Assembly: GCA_050699055.1 (NCBI GenBank)
Contig: JBOHCT010000120.1
Span: forward strand, 1 to 13,353
Reading direction: 5' to 3'
DNA: 13,353 bases
Origin: JBOHCT01 sp050699055
GTDB taxonomy: Bacteria; Actinomycetota; Actinomycetes; Streptosporangiales; JBOHCT01
The first letter of the stretch is position 1, and every line of letters starts with the position of its first letter. This document shows, piece by piece, positions 1-6,149 of the stretch. A program made the translations under genes and the position numbers. Below the pieces are notes generated by a model. That model saw nothing but the letters and a program-made list of their open reading frames with translations, was not told where the DNA came from and did not search any database.

Positions 1-1
1 G

Positions 2-733
2 TCGCTCGCCGCCCGCGGCGAGCGCGGCGTGCCCGCCGAGCAGATGCTCCGCGACATGCGGATCAACCGCATCTTCGAGGGCTCGACGGAGATCATGCAC
101 CTGCTCATCGCCCGCGAGGCCGTCGACGCCCACCTCAAGGCCGCCGGCGAGCTGATCGACCCGAAGGTCGACACGGCGGCGAAGGCGCGCGCCGCGGCGA
201 GGGCCGGGCGGTCCTACGCCCGGTGGCTGCCGACTCTCGTCGTCGGCGACGGTCAACGCCCTGGTTCGTACGCGGAGTTCGGCAGGCTCGCCCGGCAGCT
301 GCGCTACGTCGAGCGCGCCAGCCGCAAGCTCGCCCGCTCGACCTTCTACGGCATGTCGATCTGGCAGGGAAAGCTGGAGCGCAAGCAGGGCTTCCTGTCT
401 CGTGTCGTCGACATCGGGGCGGAGTTGTTCGCGATGAGCGCCGTGTGCGTCCGCGCGGAGATGCAGCGACGTGATGACCCGGGCGAGGGCACGGCCGCGT
501 ACGAGCTCGCCGACGCCTTCTGCCGCCAGGCCAGGCTGCGGGTCGACACGCTGTTCACCCGGCTGTGGCGCAACACCGACGGCGTCGACACCACGATCGC
601 CCGCCGGGTCCTCGACGACAGCTACACCTGGCTGGAGGAGGGTGTGCTCGATCCCTCGATCGAGGGCCCGTGGATCGCGGAGCAGGAGTTCGGCGCCTCC
701 AAGCAGGAGGATGTGCACCGTCACATGGGCTGA
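2..733 (+). CDS. Acyl-CoA dehydrogenase, C-terminal part (5' end outside window)
   Basis: The frame is open from the first bases of the window, so the gene is cut at its 5' end and 243 residues are visible. The segment reading RGERGVPAEQMLRDMRINRI then FEGSTEIMHLLIAREA matches the end of the C-terminal helical domain of FAD-dependent acyl-CoA dehydrogenases, where the (F/Y)EGS/TxEI motif is characteristic. About 190 further residues follow, rich in Arg and Ala helices. This is a C-terminal extension beyond the approximately 380-residue core, as found in longer FadE-type proteins of actinobacteria. The family oxidises acyl-CoA to 2-enoyl-CoA, passing electrons to electron-transfer flavoprotein. 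The substrate cannot be judged without the N-terminus. The GTG at 29 is only an internal Val codon. The last 59 codons are overlapped on the other strand by the extended reading frame of the MFS gene. The neighbour is convergent, so this gene is not part of the transporter operon. Confidence 0.9.
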   Translation, partial: SLAARGERGVPAEQMLRDMRINRIFEGSTEIMHLLIAREAVDAHLKAAGELIDPKVDTAAKARAAARAGRSYARWLPTLVVGDGQRPGSYAEFGRLARQLRYVERASRKLARSTFYGMSIWQGKLERKQGFLSRVVDIGAELFAMSAVCVRAEMQRRDDPGEGTAAYELADAFCRQARLRVDTLFTRLWRNTDGVDTTIARRVLDDSYTWLEEGVLDPSIEGPWIAEQEFGASKQEDVHRHMG

Positions 734-2066
734 GTGGCCCCTTGCGGACGCGGGAAGATTCGCCGGGTGCACGTCCCCTCCGGGACGTCGGGAAGAATCG
801 CCGGGTGCACCCGCCCCGAACTCGCCCTGATAAGCCTCCGCCTGGTGCACCCGACGATCTTCCCGACCCCACGTTTCGAGGCCGCCCCCCGCGCAGGGTG
901 GAGGCCAGCGCGAACATGCCGGCGGCGCACGCGAACGACGGCAGGAAAGCCAGTACCGGTTGGCCCGTGGCGTCCCAGACGGCACCTCCGAGTAGCGGCA
1001 GCACGAACGCCATCATGTAGCCGATCGTGAACATCCCCGCCGACACGCGGTGGGCGTCGCCCTCCCCCGCCACCAAGACCGGAAGGGTGAGCGCGACCGT
1101 GAGGCCTCCACCGGCGACGAAGCCCACGATCCCCGCGCCGGCCACGATCCCCGCGCCGTGCGAGGCGACGATGAGCGCCAGGCCCGCGGCACCGGCCAGC
1201 CCCAGCGCTCCGACGAAGAAGGGCCCGGTGCTGAGAGCGGTGGGCAGCACGGCGATCAGGAGGGACGCGGGCAGCTGTCCGGCGTTCAGCACCGTCAGGC
1301 CCACCCCCACCAGGTCCGGGCGGCCGACCGCATGGAGGTACGTCGGCAGGAACGTGTTCACCCCGAAGTACAAGGCCGAGCCGACCCCTTGCAGCAGGCC
1401 GAGCCGCCACGTCTGGCCGCTCCGCCAGTCCGGCAGCCATCGCGGCGGCCAGAGCGGGGACACGGGTCGCTCGGCGATCTGCCGCGCCGCCCCGACGGAA
1501 CGTGGCGCGATGCCCCCGCCCGGGGGACTTCCGCGCACCACAGCGGCGAGGACCGCCGTGCCAAGGACGGGTACCGACCACGCCGCCAGGGCGCCCCGCC
1601 AGCCTCCCGTGAGCGGTACCACGACCGCGAGCGTCAGGGACGCCGCGAGCACCTCGCCGACCAGCATCCCGTTGACCCACGTCGCGGTGCCGCGGCCGGC
1701 GGCGCGCGGCACCCACCGCTGCACGAGGTCCGGCATCGCAGGCTGGACGGCGGCGATCGCGAGCCCCATCACGAACGTCAACGCGAACAGCAGGCCAACG
1801 CCCGCAGCCCCGCGCAGTCCGGACGCCACGGCGATCACGGCCAGGCCTACGAGGAGCGCCAGACGTGGGCCCGCGCGTCCGATGACGGCGGAGCCGAGCG
1901 GAGCGCCCAGCGCCAAGAGCAGCACCGGGAGCGTGGTGAGGGCCGCGAGCGCGGCCTGGCTGAGCCCGAGCTGCTGGTGGATCTGCGGCAACACCGGAGG
2001 CAGGGCGAGCACCGTGAGGCGGAGCATCATGCCCGAGAACCACAGCACGGCCAGCCGAGGCAACAC
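555..2066 (-). CDS. MFS transporter (CynX/NimT-like) with a 108-residue antisense C-terminal extension
   Basis: The open frame encodes 503 residues. Residues 1 to about 395 are a typical major facilitator with many hydrophobic segments. An early LRLTVLALPPVLPQI stretch and TTLPVLLLALGAPLG resemble CynX/NimT-type transporters of cyanate, nitroimidazoles or organic anions. It probably sits in the cytoplasmic membrane as a secondary transporter; the substrate is unknown. From about residue 396 the protein turns hydrophilic and Arg/Gly/Pro-rich. This tail is encoded by the repeat cluster and then by the reverse strand of the dehydrogenase gene. Usual family length is about 400 residues, so the tail is probably either an annotation artefact of a lost stop or a real recent extension. 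The GTG start at 2066 has no clear ribosome site. It lies 18 nt after the regulator stop in the same frame, which suggests translational coupling. ATG at 2030 or 2027 are alternatives. It is likely co-transcribed with the IclR gene. Confidence 0.8.
   Translation of the reverse strand: MLPRLAVLWFSGMMLRLTVLALPPVLPQIHQQLGLSQAALAALTTLPVLLLALGAPLGSAVIGRAGPRLALLVGLAVIAVASGLRGAAGVGLLFALTFVMGLAIAAVQPAMPDLVQRWVPRAAGRGTATWVNGMLVGEVLAASLTLAVVVPLTGGWRGALAAWSVPVLGTAVLAAVVRGSPPGGGIAPRSVGAARQIAERPVSPLWPPRWLPDWRSGQTWRLGLLQGVGSALYFGVNTFLPTYLHAVGRPDLVGVGLTVLNAGQLPASLLIAVLPTALSTGPFFVGALGLAGAAGLALIVASHGAGIVAGAGIVGFVAGGGLTVALTLPVLVAGEGDAHRVSAGMFTIGYMMAFVLPLLGGAVWDATGQPVLAFLPSFACAAGMFALASTLRGGRPRNVGSGRSSGAPGGGLSGRVRGGCTRRFFPTSRRGRAPGESSRVRKGPLSPCDGAHPPAWRRRTPAPRSTGPRSRDRAHPPPARCSCRRGPGGRSWCRRRRCCATAG
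752..772 (+). repeat. Short repeat, copy 1
   Basis: A 21-bp unit that starts GGGAAGAT and ends CCGGGTGCAC. It differs from copy 2 (790-810) by one base. The start-to-start distance between the two is 38 bp. It lies 18 bp after the acyl-CoA dehydrogenase stop. Basis: read directly from the sequence. Confidence 0.85.
771..788. repeat. Perfect 7-bp hairpin between repeat copies 1 and 2
   Basis: ACGTCCC, loop CTCC, GGGACGT: a perfect 7-bp inverted repeat with a 4-nt loop. It sits almost exactly between the two direct repeats and shares the last two bases of copy 1. It lacks a T-tract, so on its own it is not a textbook intrinsic terminator. GC-rich actinobacterial terminators often lack the T-run. 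Confidence 0.7.
790..810 (+). repeat. Short repeat, copy 2
   Basis: Same 21-bp unit as copy 1, starting GGGAAGAA and ending CCGGGTGCAC. It is the partner of the inverted copy at 845-864. The two could fold into a stem of about 20 bp with few mismatches and a 34-nt loop. Confidence 0.85.
845..864 (-). repeat. Short repeat, inverted copy 3
   Basis: Plus-strand text GTGCACCCGACGATCTTCCC. Its reverse complement matches copies 1 and 2 except for a one-base deletion and one or two substitutions. It lies just past the MFS membrane domain on the minus strand. Confidence 0.8.
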
Positions 2067-2084
2067 GGCCAGGAGGGTACTCGG

Positions 2085-2828
2085 TTACACGGGCCCGAGG
2101 CCGTCGCTGATGCGGCGCGCCGCCTCGCGGACGAGGGCCCCATAGCGAGGGCGAAGGTCATCGGGCATGCGGTTGATCGGCGTCGAGATCGACAGGCTCG
2201 CCACCGCTCGAGCCTCGCTGCCGAGGATCGCGGAGGCGACCGCGGCGATGTCCGCGCGCCACTCCCCCTTGTTGGTCGCGTACCCGCGCCGACGGATCTC
2301 CTCCAGCTCCGCGCGGAGGGCCCCGGTGTCGACGACGGTCGTGTCTGTGTACCGGGGCAGACCGGCCGCGAGGATGCCGTCCAGCTCCTCGGGGGCGCTG
2401 TGCGCGAGGACCGCCTTGCCGTTGGACGAGCCGTGGAGCGGCGCACCGCTGCCGAGCGGCAGGACGATCCGCAGCGGCTTCGGGGTCTCGAGGCGCTCGA
2501 TCAGCACCACGTGCCTGCCCTCGCGGACCATGAGATGAATCGTCTCGTCGGTCTCGCCGCGCAGCCACTCCATGACGGGGACGGCGACGTCGCGTAGGCT
2601 CAGCTCGCCGCCAGCGTGGTGCGCGACGTGCACGGCCTTGGTCGTGAGCGCCCACCGGGTCAGCTCCGTGCCGGCCGGACGTATCCAGCCGGCCGTGTGC
2701 AGGGTGCGCAGCGCGCGCTGGACCGAGCTCTTCGGCAGGCTAAGTCCGCGGGAGAGTTCGCTCACCCCGACCGGCTGATGCGCGGCCACCCCCTCGAGCA
2801 CCCGAAGGGCGTTGAGAACACTCTGCAC
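2085..2828 (-). CDS. IclR-family transcriptional regulator
   Basis: 247 residues, the usual IclR length. Residues 1-60 form the winged helix-turn-helix: SVLNALRVLEGVAAHQPVGV, then SELSRGLSLPKSSVQRALRT as the recognition segment. Residues from about 75 form the effector-binding domain, with GSGAPLHGSSNGKAVLA and RRRGYATNKGEW, matching the conserved HaTAxGKAxLA-like and RGYAxxxxE stretches of the family. The GTG start at 2828 is supported by AGGGAG six nt upstream on the minus strand (2835-2840). IclR proteins are dimers that bind palindromes and respond to small carboxylates or aromatic acids. The gene is divergent from the transporter/CoA-transferase operon, and a palindrome at 2875-2888 lies between them. 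It is the natural candidate regulator of that operon, of itself and of the MFS gene. The effector is unknown. Confidence 0.92.
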   Translation of the reverse strand: MQSVLNALRVLEGVAAHQPVGVSELSRGLSLPKSSVQRALRTLHTAGWIRPAGTELTRWALTTKAVHVAHHAGGELSLRDVAVPVMEWLRGETDETIHLMVREGRHVVLIERLETPKPLRIVLPLGSGAPLHGSSNGKAVLAHSAPEELDGILAAGLPRYTDTTVVDTGALRAELEEIRRRGYATNKGEWRADIAAVASAILGSEARAVASLSISTPINRMPDDLRPRYGALVREAARRISDGLGPV

Positions 2829-2862
2829 CCTTGACTCCCTGTGTCACTGACCTTACCGTACG

Positions 2863-2892
2863 CATATACCTCTACACGGCACGCCGTGCCAA
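2863..2892 (-). promoter_or_regulatory. Predicted promoter of the iclR-MFS unit
   Basis: On the minus strand there is TTGGCA (2892-2887) and, 18 nt further, TATATG (2868-2863). This is a good sigma-70-type pair giving a predicted start near 2856 and a leader of about 28 nt before the GTG at 2828. The -10 is preceded by GTGTAGAGG, the same block that precedes the -10 of the antitoxin gene at 11923-11931. Prediction from sequence only. Confidence 0.5.
2875..2888. promoter_or_regulatory. Palindromic operator candidate, probably for the IclR protein
   Basis: CACGGC-AC-GCCGTG is a perfect 6-bp inverted repeat with a 2-nt centre. It falls in the -35/-10 spacer of the predicted iclR promoter and touches its -35. 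It is also just upstream of a possible plus-strand -10 (TATACA, 2893-2898). Two ATATAC copies (2864-2869 and 2892-2897) flank it. Its position suits repression in both directions by an IclR dimer. No other strong palindrome is seen in the 103-bp divergent region. Confidence 0.55.
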
Positions 2893-2898
2893 TATACA
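2893..2898 (+). promoter_or_regulatory. Possible -10 element of the tctC operon
   Basis: TATACA lies about 34 nt upstream of the tctC start, next to the palindrome. No convincing -35 is visible 16-18 nt upstream (CTCTAC), which would suit an activator- or effector-dependent promoter. Weak prediction. Confidence 0.3.
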
Positions 2899-2931
2899 GA
2901 ACGCGCAACACGCGGCGAAAGGCGGCCCGAG

Positions 2932-3957
2932 ATGTCCGGTCGGCGTACGCACAAGCACACAACCAGGACGGTCGGCGCCACAGCCGTGGCGGTGGTCGTC
3001 GCCGGTACGGTCGCGGCCTGCGGGTCGGCCTCCGGCGGCGCGCCGGCGGGCGCGGGCGGTTCGAGCTGGAAGCCGTCCCAGACCGTCCATATGGACGTCC
3101 CGTTCGCGCCCGGGGGCGGGAGCGACGTGTTCGGCCGGGCCATCGCCCAGGGTTTCGAGAAGGTCCGCCCCGGGCTGAACGTCACGGTCCAGAACCGTGC
3201 TGGCGGCTCGGGCGCGGTCGGCTACACCTTCCTGTACTCCAAGAAGGGCGATCCCTACTACCTGCTGCCCTCGGAAACGACCGCCGTCGCCCTGCCGCTC
3301 GCCACGAAGACGCCGTGGAAGTGGACGAGCTTCACGCCGATCATGCAGGTCGCCGAGGACACCAGCCTGCTGCTCGTGCCGACCGACTCGCCGTACAAGT
3401 CACTCAAGGACGTCATCGCGGCGGCTAAGCACGGGAAGCACCTGCGGATCGGCGTGACCGGCACCCTCAGCATCGACGCCATCCAGGTAGCGCTGATGGA
3501 AAAGGACGCCGGTATCCAGCTACGTCGGGTCGTCTTCGAATCGGGCGGGGAGATGATAACCGGCCTGCTCGGCGGCAACGTCGACATGGGGATGCTCAAC
3601 CCGAGCGAGGGCATCGAACAGGTCAAGGCCGGCAAGGTGCGTGGGATCGCGGTCTTCTCCGACCACCGGTACAAGAGGCCGCCGATCAACAAGGTCCCCA
3701 CGGCCAAAGAGCAGGGCGTGGACGTCTCCGTCGGCCAGTACCGCGGCCTTTTCGCGGCCGGCGACCTCACCGACGCCCAGATCAAGTACTGGGTGCAGAC
3801 AGCCAGGAAGTGGACGCAGAGCCCCAGCTTCAAGAAGTACATCAAGCAGAACCACCTGAGGAAGGTCATCCGCCCGCACGACGAGTTCGTCCCCTACCTG
3901 CACACCTATGACTCCACAATCAAGAAGGCACTGAAGGCGTCCGGAGGACTGAAGTAA
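2932..3957 (+). CDS. tctC: Tripartite tricarboxylate transporter substrate-binding lipoprotein, TctC/Bug family
   Basis: 341 residues. A twin-basic, hydrophobic N-terminus ends in a lipobox TVAAC with Cys30 as the predicted lipidation site. The mature protein would therefore be anchored outside the membrane and would not be free in a periplasm. The Bug/TctC fold is recognisable from VPFAPGGGSDVFGRAIA (the ligand-loop Gly/Ser/Asp segment), VQNRAGGSGAVGY, GLLGGNVDMGMLNPSE and KAGKVRGIAVFS. The family captures carboxylates (citrate, other di- and tricarboxylates, aromatic acids) and hands them to TctAB. The ATG at 2932 is chosen because AAAGG lies 9 nt upstream. First gene of the long operon; tctB starts 4 nt after its stop. 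The C-terminal half is unusually Lys-rich for a GC-rich host (many AAG codons), which may reflect the fold or foreign origin. The ligand is not predictable. Confidence 0.92.
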   Translation: MSGRRTHKHTTRTVGATAVAVVVAGTVAACGSASGGAPAGAGGSSWKPSQTVHMDVPFAPGGGSDVFGRAIAQGFEKVRPGLNVTVQNRAGGSGAVGYTFLYSKKGDPYYLLPSETTAVALPLATKTPWKWTSFTPIMQVAEDTSLLLVPTDSPYKSLKDVIAAAKHGKHLRIGVTGTLSIDAIQVALMEKDAGIQLRRVVFESGGEMITGLLGGNVDMGMLNPSEGIEQVKAGKVRGIAVFSDHRYKRPPINKVPTAKEQGVDVSVGQYRGLFAAGDLTDAQIKYWVQTARKWTQSPSFKKYIKQNHLRKVIRPHDEFVPYLHTYDSTIKKALKASGGLK

Positions 3958-3961
3958 CACG

Positions 3962-4567
3962 ATGCGGAGGGCCATGCCGGAGATCCTCTTCGCGACGCTG
4001 CTGGGCGTCTTCGGTCTCTTCATGGCCGTCCGCTCGCTGGGCTACGGGCTATTCGCCCGCGGGGGCCTGATCGGGCCAGGCTTCGTGCCGTTCGCGGCAG
4101 GGGTGCTCGTCGCGGGCTTCGCGACGTGGGCCGGGGTCGAGGGCGCACTCCGCGCCCGCGGAAACGGGTCGGGGGGACATGCGGGCGTGGCTCAGGCCGG
4201 TAAGCCCCCTCAGGGGCAGAGTGACCCAGCGGGGAGGCCACGCCCCGAGCCGGATGCCGACTCCGGGCCCGGGGCGGAGGCGGACCACGCAGCGAGGCGG
4301 AAGGCAGGCGGTCGCTTGGGGAGCGACCGCCGTGCGATGGTCGTGCTCGGGCTCGTGGCCGCGGCGGCGCTCCTGACGTATTTCATCGGCTACGTCATCG
4401 CCTTCGGGATCATCACTTTCGTCATGCTCGCGGTGGTCGAACGCGAGCGCGTCTGGCTCGGCGCCCTCATCAGCCTGGCGGCGATCTTCGTCGCGTGGCT
4501 CCTCTTCGCCGTGTTGCTGGGCGTCCCGCTCCCCGGTGGGATGCTGCACATCCTCGGGGGTGGCTGA
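3962..4567 (+). CDS. tctB: Tripartite tricarboxylate transporter small membrane subunit TctB, with long inserted linker
   Basis: 201 residues, against roughly 150 for ordinary TctB. Residues 7-25 and 38-60 are the first membrane segments, and 126-158 and 165-190 the later ones, giving the usual four-helix plan. Between them, residues 64-124 form a hydrophilic Gly/Pro/Ala/Arg/Asp-rich linker that replaces the normal short loop. The start at 3962 is 4 nt after the tctC stop. GGAGGA at 3943-3948 is a rather distant ribosome site, and ATG 3974 (preceded by GGAGGG at only 2 nt) is a less likely alternative. TctB is the poorly conserved partner of TctA and is needed for transport, though its mechanism is unclear. 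The stop is 1 nt before the tctA start, so the two are surely coupled. Identification rests on membrane topology, the GPGFVPF segment and position between tctC and tctA. Confidence 0.85.
   Translation: MRRAMPEILFATLLGVFGLFMAVRSLGYGLFARGGLIGPGFVPFAAGVLVAGFATWAGVEGALRARGNGSGGHAGVAQAGKPPQGQSDPAGRPRPEPDADSGPGAEADHAARRKAGGRLGSDRRAMVVLGLVAAAALLTYFIGYVIAFGIITFVMLAVVERERVWLGALISLAAIFVAWLLFAVLLGVPLPGGMLHILGGG
4183..4245. repeat. Nested inverted repeats inside the TctB linker
   Basis: GGGCGTGGC (4183-4191) and GCCACGCCC (4237-4245) are perfect 9-bp inverted repeats. They enclose a smaller hairpin GCCCC-CTCA-GGGGC (4204-4217). They lie within the DNA coding the extra hydrophilic linker. This could be a remnant of a small palindromic element or chance in GC-rich, low-constraint DNA. 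Confidence 0.5.
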
Positions 4568-4568
4568 C

Positions 4569-6149
4569 ATGGGGGTTCTCCACGACGTCGCCCTTGGCTT
4601 CTCGACCGCGTTCAGCCTGCACAACCTGCTGTTCTGTCTGGTCGGCGTGGTGCTCGGAACGGTGATCGGCCTGCTGCCTGGCCTGGGCTCGGCGACCGGG
4701 GTGGCCCTGCTGCTCCCGGTCACCTTCACCCTGCCGCCGGTCACCGCCATGATCATGCTGGCGGGCATCTACTACGGCTGTCAGTACGGTTCGTCGATCT
4801 CTTCCACGCTGATCTCGACACCCGGCGACTCCGCCAGTGCGGTCATCACCTTCGAGGGTTACCCCCTTGCCAGAAGGGGCCTGGGCGGGCGTTCGATCGC
4901 GATCTCGGCGATCTCGTCCTTCGTCTCCGGCACCCTGACCGTCATCCCGCTGATGGCCCTGGCCCCGGTGTTCGTGGGCTTCGCACTGCACTTCGGCCCG
5001 CCGGAGACGTTCGCGCTCGTGCTGCTCGGCATGTTGGCGATCGTCGGCTTCACCGGCCGCTCCCCCGCCAAGGGGCTCGCCATGGGGGCCTTCGGGGTCG
5101 CGCTCGCCATGATCGGCCTCGACCCCCAAACCGGTATCGCCCGCTTTAGCTTCGGTCAGGTACAGCTCTACGGCGGGATCGGGTTCGTCCCGGTCATCAT
5201 CGGCCTGTTCGCCGTCAGCGAGGTGCTGAACCAGGTGGGGCGTGGTGGGGCGAAGCCTATTCGCACCCGCATGCGTGACATGCTCGTGACGAGAGGAGAC
5301 CTCCGGCAGGTTCGGTGGTCGATCCCCCGCGGCGGCGTCACCGGCTTCTTCATCGGCGTCCTCCCCGGCGCGGGCGCGACCCTGGCGTCGTTCTTCGCCT
5401 ACGAGATCGAACGCAGGGTCTCCAAACACAAGGAACGGTTCGGCAAGGGCGCGCTGGAAGGGGTGGCGGCGCCGGAAGCGGCCAACAACGCGGCCGCGAA
5501 CGCCGCGTTCGTCCCCACCCTCACCCTCGGGATCCCCGGCTCGGAGACCACGGCCATCCTGCTGGGCGCGTTCCTCATTTTCGGGATACAGCCGGGACCG
5601 CTGCTGTTCACCCACCAGCCGGCGCTGGTCTGGGGGCTGATGGCGTCGTTCTACATCGGGAACGTCTTCCTGCTCGTGCTGAACCTGCCCTTCGCCCCCC
5701 TTTTGGCATCCATCCTGCGGCTGCGCTACGCGTTCCTGTACCCGCTGATCCTTTTCCTCGCCCTCATCGGCGCGTACTCGATCCAGAACCGCATGTGGAA
5801 CGTTTGGCTGGCGCTGGCTTTCGGGCTCATCGGTTACTTCATGAGGAAGTACGACTACCCGGCCCCCCCGGTCATCCTGGGTCTGATCCTGGGCGGCCTG
5901 ATGGAGAAGAACCTGGTGCAGACCTCGCAGATGGCGGGCGGCAACCTCATGATCTTCTTCCACCGCCCGATCGCGCTGGCGCTCTTCGCGATCGGTTTCG
6001 CCGTCCTCCTCGGACCGTACGCCGTCAAGGCGGTGCGGCGCCTCGCCGGCAGCGCACCGCCGCCCGCGCTTCAGCCGTCTGGGACAGGTCCCGGTAATCC
6101 CTCGGGGGACACGCACACCACGACCACTATGGGCAGGGAGAGCTCATGA
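4569..6149 (+). CDS. tctA: Tripartite tricarboxylate transporter large permease subunit TctA
   Basis: 526 residues, normal for TctA (about 500). The signature segments are all present: GLLPGLGSATGVALLLPVTF (35-54), YYGCQYGSSISSTLISTPGD (68-87), GVLPGAGATLASFFAYEIER in mid-protein, and EAANNAAANAAFVPTLTLGI followed by PGSETTAILLGAFLIFGIQPGP. Ten or more membrane helices are visible. It is the channel-forming subunit that carries the TctC-bound acid through the membrane, driven by an ion gradient. The start is ATG 4569, one nt after the tctB stop, with a G-rich site at 4555-4563. An in-frame GTG at 4536 lies inside tctB and adds residues without family similarity. The 3' end overlaps the CoA-transferase start as ATGA (6146-6149). 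The last 40 residues are a polar tail. Confidence 0.96.
   Translation: MGVLHDVALGFSTAFSLHNLLFCLVGVVLGTVIGLLPGLGSATGVALLLPVTFTLPPVTAMIMLAGIYYGCQYGSSISSTLISTPGDSASAVITFEGYPLARRGLGGRSIAISAISSFVSGTLTVIPLMALAPVFVGFALHFGPPETFALVLLGMLAIVGFTGRSPAKGLAMGAFGVALAMIGLDPQTGIARFSFGQVQLYGGIGFVPVIIGLFAVSEVLNQVGRGGAKPIRTRMRDMLVTRGDLRQVRWSIPRGGVTGFFIGVLPGAGATLASFFAYEIERRVSKHKERFGKGALEGVAAPEAANNAAANAAFVPTLTLGIPGSETTAILLGAFLIFGIQPGPLLFTHQPALVWGLMASFYIGNVFLLVLNLPFAPLLASILRLRYAFLYPLILFLALIGAYSIQNRMWNVWLALAFGLIGYFMRKYDYPAPPVILGLILGGLMEKNLVQTSQMAGGNLMIFFHRPIALALFAIGFAVLLGPYAVKAVRRLAGSAPPPALQPSGTGPGNPSGDTHTTTTMGRESS

Larger units (their letters stand above)
771..864. terminator. Possible bidirectional terminator between convergent genes
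   Basis: Two inverted-repeat structures (771-788, and 790-810 paired with 845-864) lie where transcription of the plus-strand acyl-CoA dehydrogenase and the minus-strand MFS gene converge. This placement suits a two-way terminator. There is no T-run, and the MFS reading frame stays open through the whole region, so this is inference from position and symmetry only. Confidence 0.4.

Noticed and set aside
752..864. CRISPR-like array
   Set aside because: Only three short imperfect copies, one inverted, with unequal spacers and no cas genes.
1050..2597. A 515-codon open frame on the plus strand across the MFS and IclR genes
   Set aside because: It spans two well-recognised genes on the other strand and is compositionally a shadow of them.
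4536..4568. Upstream GTG start for tctA
   Set aside because: It would overlap tctB by 32 nt and add residues with no family similarity. ATG 4569 follows the tctB stop by one nt.
4470..6116. A 548-codon open frame on the minus strand opposite tctA
   Set aside because: The translation is a low-complexity Arg/Glu/Gln/Asp-rich string typical of the antisense of a GC-rich gene. The opposite strand has a full TctA with every family motif.
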